Assembly: GCA_022578605.1 (NCBI GenBank)
Contig: MU394084.1
Location: 124,001 to 188,000, forward strand
DNA from: Camillea tinctor
Lineage: Eukaryota; Ascomycota; Sordariomycetes; Xylariales; Xylariaceae
Reading direction: 5' to 3'
DNA length: 64,000 nucleotides
Positions 1-14,488 of the stretch are shown in pieces (positions within the stretch are counted from its first letter, which is position 1; the number at the start of each line of letters is the position of its first letter). The notes beneath the pieces were generated by a model. The model saw only the letters and a program-made list of their open reading frames with translations. It made no database searches and had not been told where the DNA came from. A program made the translations under genes and the position numbers.

Positions 1-3000
1 AGGGGTCTTGCATGGATGGCAAGCTCGCTCGCGATTCCACAGGGAGCAAAGTAGCAGAGCGGTGTGTCCAGCTGAAGTATCGGTACCTCGATCTCTGCCT
101 TGTTTCGACCGCGTGCCAAGTGCCCCCCGAAGTACACAAGACGAAACTCCGTCCAAGCATTGAATGGGCCCCTTGCTAAAGACACAATGCTCAGGCTAAG
201 CTAGCAGTACATACGATCATGTACAAACTGTGCTATGCTCTTTTGGGACATCTTTTTTTTCCCCTTCCCTCTTTTCCGTTTCCCATACCAACAGTACGGT
301 CATTCGTCACTTGTAAAGTGAAACGTGCTTATTGATAGAAAAAAGTTTTCCCACTAGTGCTAATTTCTTTACTAGTAGGAGCTGGTGTCAATCAAAAGCT
401 GGTAGAGTGATGGTGGCGCTGATTCCTGAAAAAGAAAAAAGCCACCAACGCTTCATTGGAGAATTGGCATCGGCCCCACACACAAACTAACATCCACTAC
501 TACCACCACCATCATCATTATCAATCACTATCACGCTTGTGAGGTGAGGATGAACGAGACCGGTACATAAAAGTCATCTTATCATCGATACTCAGAAGGG
601 TAAGGGGCGTCCAAATTTTACACCGGGACCCATCGGCCGATTGGATTGGAGTAAATGATGTTTGTGTGTGGTCCATTGGCAAATAGTAAGTGAAAATAAG
701 TGAAGAAAAAAAAGATTTGACTCGGGTATCTGGTTTCCGCTAACACGTTTTCACGTAGTGGCTGTAGCTGAAGCAAGACGTCTCATGTACCCGCGACGAG
801 TGTGTGTGTATGCCTTTGCATTCTTCCCACTTCTGTTGGTACCTCATTTCCCACCCGTCACCTGTTGTTTCGCACTTGCGCCATCATCTGCTTAGAACCA
901 CTGGGTAATTGCAACAAGACGACTTCAGTGTGGCTAGTGCAGCCGAGGCGACGTTGATCGTGAATGAAAGGGTGCACTGGTACCCGCCTCCGCCCTCCAC
1001 TTGGACTTGGGGCGTTGCAGGCACGTCAGCGTTCAATAGGTAGGGGTAGCCCTGGTGGGGACTTGAGTTTTTTTGGGCAATGGACCGCTGTCCTTGACCA
1101 TCGGGGACGCTAACTATTTGCCCACACATGCCCTGTTCCAGAAGAAGACCCCCCTAGTCGTTTGTGAAACAACATGCCCCCCTGCAATATGCCTCTCTTC
1201 TCGAGTCCGGACCTGGTCAGGCTTGCGACCGCCCCGCGATCTTCTGGAAGCGAGGGTAATCGATGTCGTGAATCTCAAATTGTCCAGTTTGCCCATCAAT
1301 TGGGTTATCTGATACTGTGCTGAGCAAGGATTCCTCGTCGCGCTCACTTGAGGCTGAAGCTTTGGGAAACCATTACTTGCAGTAACGCAACCGAAAGAGT
1401 CGCGGATAAAAAGAGAAAAAGAAAAAAAAAAACCACATGTATCCATATCGACGCGTCCATGCATCTAGATGTGACCTCAACCGGAGGTAACAGAAAGTGT
1501 AACAAAATATTAAAATAAAAATAAAAAAGAACCTACCGGGTCTGCATGCTCCTCTTTCACATATGGGCTATGAACCTGACGGTGGTGTGCCATTTTCATG
1601 ATCATTGCTAATTGATAAACTTGGGTCTTTTGCTTGTCGTCTGCTGTATCGAAATAAACGGGTCAGTTTAAAACAATGATAATCCATGATTCATGTTGGT
1701 CTCTCTCTCTCTCTTCTCTCCACAAGCCTCATCTCGGCCCAGCCGTTAGAAATGCCACGCGTTGAAAACATGTTATCAACGTGTTGGCGGAGGCACGCTA
1801 GAATCAACCGTGTTTTTCAAATGTCGATAAATCTCAAAATGTTTCCCCGCGTGTCTTGGAAGCCAGGATGAGCACTGTCTTCCTAAGACCCATGCGTGCA
1901 GTTTGTATAAGATTTGGGGAAATTAGGGTTTGCGGCCGTTGTCTGTCTATAGCTTGAGACTAGGAAAGTGGGTATACACTTACCAACATTAAATAAACGT
2001 AGGTGGTTTGCTTGGTTCCTCAGATGACAACTGCAAGCAGGGAATTATGACTTGACAAAATGATTATGTAGGTAGGTCGTGTGATCTTGTGGTAAATGGT
2101 AAATGATAGCGGTTGCTTTTTGTATGCACCAAGTTAGTCTCCACGATGATAATTAGTGCGGAATGTGGACACAGCATGTCGAGGAGGGATGACAGTAAAC
2201 AAAAAGAGAAGGGGGAAATCGTTAAAAATAGAAATGGGTATCGATAAGTAGGTAGGTAATGTAAGGAAATTTGATGCAGTTGGATTTATTCATGCAAGTC
2301 TTCCTCAGCTGAATGCCGCCGAAATTGAAATGGGCCTTGGACTTCTAACACTGGGTGGACATGGCCGGAGCTTTTGCGAATTCGATATGTGATAGGAATA
2401 TTGTGACGCGTATACGTACCTATTAAACCCTGTCCGTACCTTGGAGCAAATCTAATAGTAATACTCGAGATCTAGATTTGGCATGCGGGAACAACTTTGA
2501 GAAATTAGTTGAATTGCTCTGCTGCAGGTAGTGTATAGAGATATGCGCTGCGCTGCGCTGCACTGCACTGTTCTGCTCGTTCTGACGCTCTGACAAATCC
2601 AGAGTGGTTTTGGACTTGATCCCACTCTCCCTCGTGGCGTGTCGTGGTCTGCAAGGTTGTACCTTTCTGCTGGTATCGGGAAGGGTGGTCTCCAAAGTCG
2701 ACCAAGCACGCAGACTTCTGCACGCTATCTGTCGTGGCTGATGAGCCTCGAGGTTGGATCTGTGTTGCCCTGTCAGTTCATGCAAGCCAGCCTAGTAGAG
2801 TCAGTCACAGCCAAAGATGGAAATCGCTGGTAAAGGGATCTGTCCCAACACGGGCCGGCTTGACAGGGACTGGGTACGGGTGGAGGGGTGCAGACGTTGT
2901 TACTGGGATTGCTTTGGGGGGTGGTGAGGGCATGGCAGTGTAATGACGCAATTGTGCCAGCTATCGCCATAGCTACAGCTTGCGCGGTTATGAAGTAGGC

Positions 3001-6000
3001 CTGAGTGATTCTAGATAGTGAACCTTTTGTGCATGATGCGAAATAAACCTCGCCGTATACACCAGATGCGCTACACCAACGCAAGAATTCTATAGCAGGA
3101 AAAAGCAAGTAACTAAGCCATACAAGAAACTTGCAGGGATGTGGAATTACCAATAGCAATACACAGCAACGATAATGTGGCTTAGGTAGGGCGAATGTCT
3201 GAGAAATAGGGGAGCATAATTTATCGACGTAAGGACCTGTCTTAGGATAAAACCGAAAAAAGCGGCTAAATATAATGACAGGGGGGTAGGCTTTCTAGAC
3301 GACCCTCCAACAAATGGCAGCAAATAGTAGGAAAGACACAAAGAGAAAATTAGGTACGATAAATTGAAATAGCTCTTACCTGGTTTATAGGGCCTAAGTT
3401 TAAGGTATAAAGCTGTAGCCAACTCTTTTGGTATGTAGTAGGTGTGTTGTTAATTCTATCAAATAAGTAATCTGACGATCGAGACAGTTGTCTTCCGGGC
3501 TTCTCTCTGCATTGCTAGTTGGTATCTGCAGTAAGGTAGGATCAAGGATTTGAAGGAAGGAAGGAAAAGATTCAAAGTCAGAAGATGTCTCTTACCTATC
3601 TACGAGAAAAGCTTAGTCTAAGGTCAACTGAGATATGGAGACAGCTGACCGCCTCGTTTCTTTCCTCGGTGCGACGGTTGTAGTATAAGCACTCTGACTC
3701 AGCCAACAGTCAGGTCCGGCGTAACGCACAAAGCTTGACAGATCGCGGGGGGGTGAAGATGGCAGGCTGCAGAGGAAATAAGGTCGACGGATGTCGGGAT
3801 AGAGTCCAGTTTCGATTGGATCCGGTATGTGTTGTGTAATCTTGCTCTTTTCAGATATACAAAGTGCCTACCCGCTGTGAGGTAGTGCCAATTATAACCT
3901 ATACGGGTCGGTGATTCGGCGAAAAGATAGACACAATAATTGGATAAACCGACTGGTCGTTGGAGAGAAACGGTGAAGATTGAGCGTGCTCTAGGAAAAT
4001 AAAAGAACTGCCGTATGATGTAACCAACCAGATAATTGGCAACGCTGGAAGAGATCTATGTCTATCCTTTGTGGCGCCACCAAGTTTACAATGAGGTCGT
4101 CGTGGGAGGTTTACTTGGACCTGGGGAACCCTCAGGGGTTAGAGCTAAGATGCGCAGATTCGCGGGAAAGATGCAGGGATGACCGCGGTCGACGGATACG
4201 TCCCGAGAAACCTTGATTAAGAAAAAAAAATCAACAAGTGAATATCGCAACACAAATTCGGCCGGTATGGTAACAAATTACAAGTTCGCAATGAACAATA
4301 GTATGTACAATGAGAAGGTAACTATAGACGAATTTGTAAAGCATCGATAATAACGAGAGAGGGAGAGAAAAAAAGAGTAGGAAATATTAACATAGAAAAA
4401 AAAAACCATCTTCTTGATAAGAGACTCGCGATAGCCCAAAGGTTAAGCAATCCGGTGTGATACATTCAAGAAGGGTTGACGCAATCTGTGTACCTGCTCA
4501 CCCAGGGAACATGCAGCTGCATACATGCATACAGACATGGGCCGAGGTTAGAGTTGCATGGTTGGCGCATGGGCAACAGGCCCCCCTGGACTCGAACCAA
4601 AACGCGTTCTTTCTTTACTCGCAAACGCAGATAAGATGAAATAGTGGAGGGTGTGGTGTGCTTTCCAAATGAGTATAGAATATCTCACTTACAGTTCTGG
4701 GTATGGCCGGATAAGGAAATAGATGACAACCTTAGAATGGATGGATGGGGAAAGAGAGGAATAGATTGAAATGATTCAACAGCGGGTCTGTCGAGACACG
4801 TTTGTTATATTAAACGAGTGGGAATCTGAATTGGTTGTACCGTAAACCGAACACGGAAGAATACGGATTATCAAAGCTGGTCAATATCGAGAGACTGATC
4901 CTCCTTTTGGTGAATATGTGAATTTGTGAAGGAACAAACACGCAAGAGAGAAAGAGGAAATAATAATAAAAAAGTACCGACAACAACTTAGCTCAAATAC
5001 TAAGGATATTCGCTAACAGACGGGAGAAGGGAGGGAGTGATGGCAAAAGAACAGGTCAGTTCGACAAGGAAATTTGACTGATTTTTGGATCTAATGGATA
5101 GGACGGACCCAAGCTGAGTGATTTCGCGTGGGCGTTGGCTCAATCCTCGCATGCACGCGACAGTCCCACCCCGACTCGTCAACCTACGTACATAGAATCC
5201 AGATGAAGGTGGGTGTTACTAGTGTAGACTCCACGTAGATTGTGCTATTGGAGCTGAGGTAACGTTGAAACATGAGGGCTTGTATAACATCGGAAAGAAA
5301 TTGAAGCTTAAAAAAACCCATAGCGGCTACTTACAAGGCGGATGGTCTGAGGATGGACAGACGATAGCACAACACGCATTTGTTCGTATCTAGCGCTATA
5401 GGTTCATGGATGGTGGTAGGTTATGTGAGTAATTAACTGTATTTGCCGTGTGGATGCTGGCGGGCAAATGTGTTGGTTTTCGGGCGGAAATGGAGACAAC
5501 TTTGGATAAGCGTCTAAGAATAAGCGTTCTATATGTGGTGTAGTGCACTGTAGTGTGCTCCGTATACCTACTTAATGGATACAAATCGTCGGTGTTTTGT
5601 GGAATTACCTATCTGCTGCAAGCTCTGTCGCAGTGGTTCGGCATAGACTTACCCGACACTACCATCTCTTCTAACATACTCGTTGTGAATAATTAGAACT
5701 CAACGACGGGCAAGACTAACATAGTGAATTTGACGATCATATCTTTTTGATATAGAGATACGTACCCAGAAGCAGGTTCAACGGTGAACAAGGATTAATG
5801 AGGTTCACGACCGGGATTTGGGAGGGAGGGTCCCACAGTTGAAGAGTGGGGAGAAGACATTCCTACACTAATGTACATATGTACACTACTGTTCTTTTTA
5901 TTTCCACATGGGTTGTTGACGAACAACGGGCCCATGAGAACGGACGGAAATAATAAAAACGAAAGAAAATTTTTCTTCGTAGTGTAGTGGCAAGGATTGC

Positions 6001-6248
6001 ACTAGATACTTACACCTAGACTGCTTTGGGTCTTAATGAGATATTATGAATATGACATAGGTATCTTAACATCAAATCAAAGGTAACATGAAGAAAAGGG
6101 AAGAAAAATACCTAAGGAGAGGCAAATATGGAATAGAGAACTGACAGGTGGAACCCACCACTCCCAAATCCCATCGTTCACAACCCCTCCCCTGTAGGCG
6201 CAGCAAAGAAAAGCAGGAACAAGAGGTAAGAAAGGGTAGGCATGTTCG
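1..6248. other. Gene-free stretch, left edge
   Basis: No reading frame here looks like a real protein: the longest candidates (about 116-128 codons, near 1114-1464 and 2773-3159 on the minus strand) are low-complexity and have no recognisable domain or plausible splice partners. The DNA is of ordinary base composition with A-rich runs. A short GC-TG rich run occurs near 2547-2570. It could be upstream regulatory DNA of a gene outside the window or decayed repeats; I cannot tell which. Confidence 0.5.
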
Positions 6249-6334
6249 TGACCTTGACCTTGACCTTGAACTTGACCTTAACCCATAGCCTGAACTTGAA
6301 TTTGGCAGCCCTAGACCTGGACCTAGACCAGGGC
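6249..6334. repeat. Degenerate hexamer tandem repeat (ACCTTG-type)
   Basis: Repeated copies of a six-base unit close to ACCTTG or CCTTGA run through this stretch, perfect at the left and increasingly diverged to the right (CTTGAACTTGACC, then CTAGACCTGGACC). It is a simple-sequence tandem array with no coding signal. It is not the telomere repeat TTAGGG. Confidence 0.75.
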
Positions 6335-8382
6335 CATGCCCTTGAAAGCAGCAGGTGAGATGCGGCAGGGGGTTGTTCTCGGGAAGGGACTAGCCCAATA
6401 TTTCACCCCAGTCAGCTTGTATGTGCAGGAGCCCTTGCAGCTAGGTTGAGGATGGTAACTGTAGGTAAGGTACCTGAGTACATACCTATTTTTCAGTTGT
6501 ACATATTGTACCTGATCTGCTAGATTGCTTGTTTCCTTGCTTGCTTGCTTGCTCACTGCCTCGTGCTTTTTGATGGTAACTATATTAACTTTATGTGTAT
6601 ATACATAGGTTTTATATAATATTCTTGGGTTATGGTGCTTAGAGATACATCAAATACACCAAATATTAGTACTATTGAGCAAACACATATCAACACATAT
6701 GTACTATCCGCAAGGAGAAAGGGATCATATGCTTATGTGTGTGCCTCTCAATCAACTAATATGCAAAACCCGCACCTTGTCAAATTTTTCCTCTCTTTAG
6801 CAATTTCACCTACGTACATTAAACAAGTCTAATAGATCAAGATTCGCTTACAACTAAAACATGACATTATGTCATTAAAACAAACAACATAACCCAGTGC
6901 CAATTCAAAAATAACTACGACCTACCTAAGGTAGGTAGATTGTCCTTTGTTGATACATGTAACGTTTTACGCGTATAAGTAATATGTAAAATGGCTAGAT
7001 ATCATTATATCTACACAAGTTGTAACCGCAGCATTACAAAGTTAGGAAGGATAATCGATAGATAGAGACCGTGCTCGTATTCCTCCGTTTGAGAGTATGC
7101 GTATATGTGGATGGATAAAGTAAAGATATTCGAGGAAACGGTGCAGTGCCTCTTTTCATCTCGAACCACTTCCCATAAGGGGTTGTCGGCTTAAATTGCT
7201 TACCAGCCGCCAAAAACCCGGAACACGACGAGACGAGGCGGCACAGCTTCCGACGATTACCAATAGTTTTAATAGCATCGCCTATAGTCCCAAGTGTGCA
7301 CGTAGTGAGTCAATAACGTTTTTGGTACAGATTACAGATTAACAGATTATTTCCTAGTGTACAGAGAGGTCAAAACTCAAAGCCCATCAACCCTCAATAA
7401 ATCAGATCGACGGGATTACGCAATGGGCGGGCCTTTCATTTCAACGGCGCGCTTGTTTCTGTTTGAGACATGTACGTGCGTGTGTCTACCTAGGTAATTC
7501 GGTTTCTTTTTAGTCTTTTAGACACTATTGATAGCATCTCGATGACAAGTTTACCAAGTACTGTGCTGTACTGTAGTGTGCAGGTAGTGATGATTGTTAT
7601 TATTATAATAATTATTATTATTAGGGTATGCAGCAACGGAAATGATTTCTTGTATCGTACATGGCCTAATAGATAGGGCCGATCAGTCATCAGATTTGCC
7701 TACATTACATACATGAGATGAGTCCATAATTCTCATGCAGTACTTGTACGTAATCCCCCTCTTTGCGCGAAGCCTAAAGTAGGGTACATGTAATGATTAT
7801 AAGTGGAGGAAGACTAGAATCGGGCAGCTTCGGGTCGGATTACGGGAAGCCGTGGTGTGTGTAGTGGTAAAAAGAAAGGAAAAGGAAAAGGAAAAGGGTT
7901 AGGAAAAGGAACCTCACAAGCACCGGAAAAGCAAAAGGAAAGAAAAAAAAAAGAAAAAAGAACTTAGGTATGTACTACAGAGGTATGTAACCTACCTACA
8001 TTATACGGAGTAGGTGGAAAGAAAGAAATTATACATGTAGGTACTCTGTCAGGTACCTACATATGTAGGCTTTATACATAGCAATGCCTAGATAACAGGC
8101 CAATATACCTAATCTGTGCCTCTAATCCGGTGTAGTGTAGGGGACACAAGTAGTGTAGAGGTACTGCATAATACATTCCTAACGAACAAATACGAAGCAC
8201 ACTAAGGCACGACTAGTTTAGCTCCAATCTCATTAAAGCATACCTACCTATCGGTACTAGACTGAACTGACCCAAGCTTTTTTAGGACCTTCCCCTTTAG
8301 GCTAACCCCAGAAGCCTCGAACACGGCGAAGGGACCACATTCTGCAATTCTCCCCCGAATTCAGCCTCCGACACTACTTTAT
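6335..8382. other. Gene-free stretch
   Basis: No supported gene. The stretch contains several copies of the intergenic ACCTAGGTA/TACCTACC motif, for example near 6920 and 7490, an ATT-type run near 7594-7624 and a purine-rich AAAAGG run near 7870-7960. Confidence 0.5.
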
Positions 8383-8522
8383 TCACACACACACGCACTA
8401 TTTTACACTTACACACACTTACACTTACACTTATACACTTACACGCCTGGCACATCCATATCCACATCCACACCCACATACGCACATACATAGTACATAC
8501 ATACATACATACATACATACAC
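8383..8522. repeat. Compound microsatellite (CA, ACACTT, CATA units)
   Basis: A CA-type dinucleotide run is followed by ACACTT-type repeats and then a clean run of CATA units ending near 8522. The minus-strand reading frames across it merely translate the repeat (Met-Tyr-Val-Cys strings) and are not genes. Confidence 0.85.
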
Positions 8523-11500
8523 ACCACAAATCTGCATCCTCATCAATCCGGATTCGTTCCAATTGAACCTTTGTGAGTGCTCAAGCCAATCCGTTCGTTT
8601 TCTTACATGAACTTGACGTATGATATTGCCCCCACTGCCATGCTTTATTATCAACTCCTCGTTCAGTCAGTCAATCATCCAACCGAACTGAAATGAACCG
8701 AAACCCCGGCTTTCCTCATCGGGAGATGTTCTACATAGTTCGAGCTGGTTGGTATTGGTAATGGAGAAGAGGGAGTGATGAGGAGACGAAGGAAAAAGCA
8801 AAAACGCCCACGGCCTTGTCTCCCCCCAGGCTCGGCCTCCTAGATCCCAAGCCTCCCATTCCTTCCAGTCAATATACAGTAGCTTGATAAGATACATCTA
8901 AAAGTTCACATCTTTCGACAGGCTGCATCCTGTACGTTGTATGTATGGACGGCAGCGCATAATCCTGGACCGGCAGATCTCTGGTTCCAGCGCGGGGGAG
9001 AAATCAATCCCCCCAGATTCCCCTGTCCACGATGTTCCTGGGTGGTAGAATTGTCTAACAAGGTATGTAAACCAGCATCGTGAACCCGGCCACACAAGGG
9101 ATTAGCACAGAATGCTGTGAACCCCTAAACTTGACCATCCATAGCTCAGATGTAGGTAGTACTCCCTGCTACTCTTTCATACCCTTCAACACCACCTAGC
9201 CTATATACCCAGCTGCCCAGGTAGCCTCCCGCTTCCTATGTTGACTCGGAGATTTTCACCTAGGACTTCCTAGTCAAAGTATAACTTATGTATGTTGATG
9301 GTTCGCAACGGTGCCTTGTCACGAGATGGATCTGTCCGCTTCCCAATCTCTAAAATATGCCTGGATCCCTTTCATACCGTTCGTTAAACTTTAGCTCCCG
9401 AACACCTTATTACCATCCCCTGCTGGCAACAGGCGTCGTCACTTGTCTTTACTCAAACCCTACCGGTGCCGAACCAGTCTGCAAGAGAGTGTTAACAGCA
9501 GGAGGCAAAAATGCATGCCCAGCCAACCATCTCACGGGACTTACTCGCATCTTCTCTTCGTGCCATTTGCCACTACTTGCATGTTCAGATTGCATAATAG
9601 CGATCCAGAGCTTTGGTACGAGCCTCGGTCTGAATTATATCGAGAACCCAGCAAGCCTTCTTTTCGTCAGCGACATCACCATTCGCCAGCGAGACCATCC
9701 TGGTCACCACAAAGACGGGTGACCAGGGATTAAGCAAAACATGGCGGTTCTGAAGGCCTACACACTAGAGGCTGCTGCAGTCTAACAGGGGAGGGAGGCT
9801 TGGGGGGCTTCTCAGGGATGTGGGTAACCCACCCGTACCGAAGTATGTATGAGCCTACCCCGGTTGGCAAGGGATATCCAGTTGCCGTTCAGCTGTATGT
9901 AGGTATTATATGTATGTATGTATCGGCCAGGAAGTAGTAGCGCAACGGTAAGGAATAACTTCTCACATTGCATGGCAGCCACCCGGCCACGCTACCGTAA
10001 GCTTGGCCCGCTCAACCCACGACCTCGATATATGTCGACAACATCCTAATTTAACACCGAATCTAGCTCCATTCCGTGAATTGCTACCGTAGTTCCTTCA
10101 AGCTCCGGAATGGTCTCCCGCGCTTCGTTCTACGTTTCGAATCGAACTCATCATGTGAGGAAGGCCAATGGCTTTGCTGATCATACTAGGTTTGCGGTTA
10201 CAGCCAAACATAGTTCCAATACGTCACGTCAACGTCTCGACGATATAGTCCCAAAAAGGAACGAAGGGGGGTAACTTGGAGAAACCTTGTCATGGTCTGT
10301 AGGTACGGCTACTACTTACTATATGTGGAACGCCAACTCGACTCCTTAAGCCGATGCGAGATCCCGAATTTTAAGTGCATACTTACAACACACCTTTACA
10401 AGTTCAAAAGTCAGAACTGATAGCTAGTTGAAATGAATAGGTTTTTGTGCTAAAATAGATGTAAGAAACACATGCCAACTGCTGGCTGATGGCAGTGAGT
10501 GCACATGAATGAGTTGGCCCTGTTCAATAGCTACGGACTCCACGGCGGTATGCAAATGTGGTGTGATGTCCACACATTCAAGGCCAATCATATCAGAAGC
10601 TCTACTGCTGGTCAACCCCAAAGCATGGATGCACCTTGCCCGGTTGAAACTTACTGTCGATTCTCAGATGTCTATGATAAGCTAAGGTGGGAAAAGGTGG
10701 AAGCAGCCACTGTCGAAAACTTGGTTATTGGCTTCAAAAAGTCTATCGGTGCATCGAATAGTTCTATAATCCCCATTTTCTAATCTATGCTAAATATTGG
10801 GTTTCGAGGTCCAGTAGGACAGTAACAATTTTATGAACGCAGCTAGCTACAAAAAAACAAATTACAAGTGACATCAGAAGAATCTCGGTCTCTAGAAAAT
10901 ATATCGAATAGATCTTAGAGGCTAGGTGTAAAAGCAAGATATATCTACATAGTTGAGTTACGAAAACTGACATGATATATTCTGAATGTTATTTCTGTTG
11001 ACAAATGCAGAAAAATTAGACTGCTAGACTAGTTTTTTAAACAAAGGTATTCATCTTCAGGTAACTAACAATCAAGGTGTCCTGCCACTATTTTAATACC
11101 CTGGGCTCTATTCTATTTTCTCATTGGAAGGATTATGTTATAATGACTATCGCGACTACATGTAGGTTGAGCAGTTTTGTATGAATACGGTAGATATGGG
11201 ATTTTAGCTACATAGCATGATGTTGACTGGGGCTTGGTAGAGGAAATAGGATAGCTGTAGTAGCTTGCCCCGTATAGTAGAAATAGTGTGTTTGTTAAAA
11301 ATTAAAAGATATCCTAGCATTTCCGAGAACATATTCCAATGCTATAACTTTACAACTCTAAGATCTTGTATAGAGATTGCCCAATCGAAGCTTCAAAGTT
11401 GCATTCAAGGATCTGTATTAGAACGACTAGCTTCTGGACTAGGTATTCACGTTCGTCCCAGCCCTACGAACGGTCTAACCTAGCAAATTAACAGCTACAT

Positions 11501-14149
11501 AGTCTTTTCTGACATCTTATCTGGTTATGCCTGTGGAGTATTACTGTCATCCCAAGAGATCATTACCAGGGGGGGCATGGCACAGGCCTGTCAGAAGTCT
11601 TTCCTTACTTCTAGGGTAATGCGTTACCAATTAAGGCACGTGCAATCGCAGGGGATATCGTGGTCACGTCGATTCTAGTCCTAGCAAGCTCGACACAAAT
11701 AGGTAGCATTTATATATATCGACGTTGCCAGGATCGAAATATCGGGAGGCTCTAAGAAACGGAGTTATTGTATAAGTGTAAGTATATGCGTCTTCGAATA
11801 TCCCAAATCGTGCCTAAACTCTTTATGGATTATGAGAGCGTACCAGCTCTACTGCGGAGAACATCCCCCGTCGCTAATAGCTGGCAGAAGAGGCTTTCAA
11901 ACCCTAAGGAGTCTCAACGAATCCTTCAGCATCAAAGCCCCTAGAGGCGCTGATTGGAAGACGCGTGTCTACGCCAACATCTTTTGATGCAGAAAGGAAA
12001 AAGCAACAACGTTGTCGATGCAAACTTCAGTCTCGATCCTCCTTACATTCACACCCGCTTAGCTTTAAAGCGAGCAAAAAGGTCTGCTACTCACCGCAAG
12101 TTGAGTCGCGACTTATATGTTGACTATAGTCGATCACCGTCGGACTTGTGTCCCGAAGTAGGGCGCAACAGAGGCCGAGCTGGCGATTCCCTTAGGCCCT
12201 ATCGAGCGTTGCGCATCGTAGGCATGCCACATCATTCGTGAACACCTATTCTATACTGCAAGATATCGGCGGCTTTCCGGTGACAACAGCCACTCAACGC
12301 ATAAACCACGCGTTGAGATCCAGGAGAGGCGGTAAACGTTTGCCTACCGCAGCTTCCTCACCCATCTCAATAAGTCTGCGCATACCTCCAAGGTCACCAT
12401 TGCGTCTGTACTTTGAATACCGTCGAAGATGCCCTGGTCTCACTCGGCAGTGCCGAGAGCGAGTAATCTCAAGTGAATTAGCAAGCTGAAAGAACACATC
12501 GAAGCAAATCTACTTTACCAATAGGAAAACAAACCAGCGCTCTGACTGAGTTGACGTTCTCCACACGAACTTAATATCCCCTTCGTTGGCAAATATGCGT
12601 CTTTGGGTCTCACGAGATGCTTCTCTGAAGCCTTGATATCTAGCATATTGCTCACATCTACGCAATAGACTGTATAGCCGACTCCACACGTCCCCTATTC
12701 ATACTGCCTAGTTGCAAAGGGGACATACCAAAACGATATCCCATCTAGGATCCGATCAATAAACCTCACCCTTTACAGCCGAAGACACAAGACACTTTCC
12801 TTTTACCTGCTTGAAAAGAGTCCCAAAGAGGGCAAGCTAGGCGGCCACAGCAACAGGGTCAACGCACTATTGGCCTCTGTGGACCACTTCGTCGAAAAAT
12901 GTGCAATTCTCTGCGAAGGGTCTAGTGGACAACGTGGCGAATAGAAGACTTCCGGGATGACTTCTTGGCTTGAGGTTCAGTGATGATTGCTCAATGGGAT
13001 AAATGCACGCAGCTAAGGAGGAACTGAAAGCTTCTAGATGCGTGAAAGATATCTCCCACAATGGATGTCTTTACATAATCACAACACTCAGATCAGCTTA
13101 TCTGGGAAGAATAACTCGAGACGAAAATCTATAGCCAAAGCTATACGCTGGTAGAAGCCTGAAGTTGTTCTGCGGGACAAACCCATATATTGTTAAACGA
13201 CGTGTAAGAATTAAGCCAGAGCTCTATAGACATGACCAGTTTGTCATCGAACAGGCCCTATAAGAACCCGTGTTATGCTAAACAGGTAATTATTTTGCTG
13301 ATACTCTCTCCATCCTATAACTTAGATCACCTACCTACCTACCATAGTGAAGACCGAGCCGCTAGTGACTCATGTCTAAGCGTCGTCGTGTAAAGCAAGC
13401 TCAGTTTCCCAACTACCGAGAGACGTAAGATGGGCGTTTGCCCTGTTATTTCCACCAAAGCGGATAGCCTAACTAACTACGGACGTGCTTGGTCATAATT
13501 TCTTGCTCATATTCTTTAGCGTCAGTTGCTGCTCTAAAATAGTAGCCCTCCCGTTAATGAGTAATGCGGTTCAAGATGCCGGTTCCTCCGCAATGGCGAA
13601 GCGCATTAAGAGGCACAAGAAAAAGGAAATCCACGCATGCTGATCACGTCTTGAAACAAGTTGGTTATCAAACAATTACACTAATCGAAGTGGGCTTGAA
13701 TTAGGCAGGAGAGGGAAAACCCCCGACAGAGAATTACTATGTCGAGAGTGAGGAACCAGTGAATGACAGACGTCGTCCCGAACAAAAGCTTCTTACGTTT
13801 CCGCATGAATTCGCGAAACGGGAGGGAAGGTCATTTTTAGAAACCGCTTTCTTCATATTGACTAGAACCGCAATCGTCCATATCTTGGTTAACGCCATGG
13901 AGAAATTCATTCAGGCTGTTATTCCCTGTCCTTTTTCCTCTACCTGTGCTGAGCCCGTCCCGTATTATTGTCGCTATGGCGCGCTGTCAGCAAGCATCGA
14001 CTTACCTAGACCAATTTTTTTTTTCCCTTTTCCCCCTTCGCTTAAGCAAGGCTTGCTCGACTTTTTGTTCCCGTTACTTGCCTCCCCTACCCACGTTCCG
14101 CTCCGCTATGTCGAGCACACACACATATTCAAGGGGGAGGGAGGGAAAC
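8523..14149. other. Gene-poor stretch with unrecognised ORF remnants
   Basis: No convincing gene. Adjacent plus-strand open frames at 11954-12241 and 12238-12489, and a minus-strand frame at 12867-13061, are basic and of ordinary composition but match no family I recognise and cannot be joined into a longer protein. The part from about 10 to 13.7 kb differs in texture from the microsatellite-rich DNA to its left and may be an old, decayed mobile element. That is inference only. Confidence 0.4.
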
Positions 14150-14488
14150 AAAAAAAAAAAAAAAAAAAAAAGGCCACCGCCGCCACTCACCTTCTCCCCT
14201 TGTCCCTTAAGGCTGTCACCCATGCTTGCTTATGAGTATACATGTACAGATACACTATATTCTCACCCCCCTCCCTCAACTAAAGTCCACTTTCTGCGAG
14301 AACAAGAGATTGAGGAGGTAAAAAAGAAAAAAAAAAAAGAAAGAAGGACAGGGGACCCCCCGAGTGCCCGGGGGGGCCGGCTGCGCAAAACAGCGGGGAA
14401 TGGTCCCAGTCATTCCAGAGGAGAGGACCGCAGGGGGGTAGGAAGGGGAGGGGACCCATAGGGGGGGGAAGGGGAAGGGGGAGGGGGC
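14150..14488. repeat. A-tract and G-rich low-complexity region
   Basis: A run of about 22 A (14150-14171) is followed by a second A-rich stretch near 14320-14343 and a strongly G-rich tract at 14456-14488 with several runs of four or more G. The G tract could in principle fold into a G-quadruplex. Long frames on both strands here are low-complexity artefacts. Confidence 0.75.

Noticed and set aside
4545..4640. tRNA gene on the minus strand, suggested by GGTTCGAGTCC near 4577-4597
   Set aside because: A B-box-like match with a weak T-stem, but no acceptor-stem partner and no A box upstream.
6249..6334. Internal telomere repeat
   Set aside because: The unit is ACCTTG-like, not the fungal telomere TTAGGG/CCCTAA.
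13036..13066. Shared CGTGAAAGATATCTCCC with 50354-50370
   Set aside because: The match is about 17 bases and does not extend, so it is too short to call a repeat.
13759..14461. Long plus-strand frames (158 and 171 codons)
   Set aside because: They run through poly-A and G-rich low-complexity DNA and contain Lys/Phe/Pro runs; no domain.
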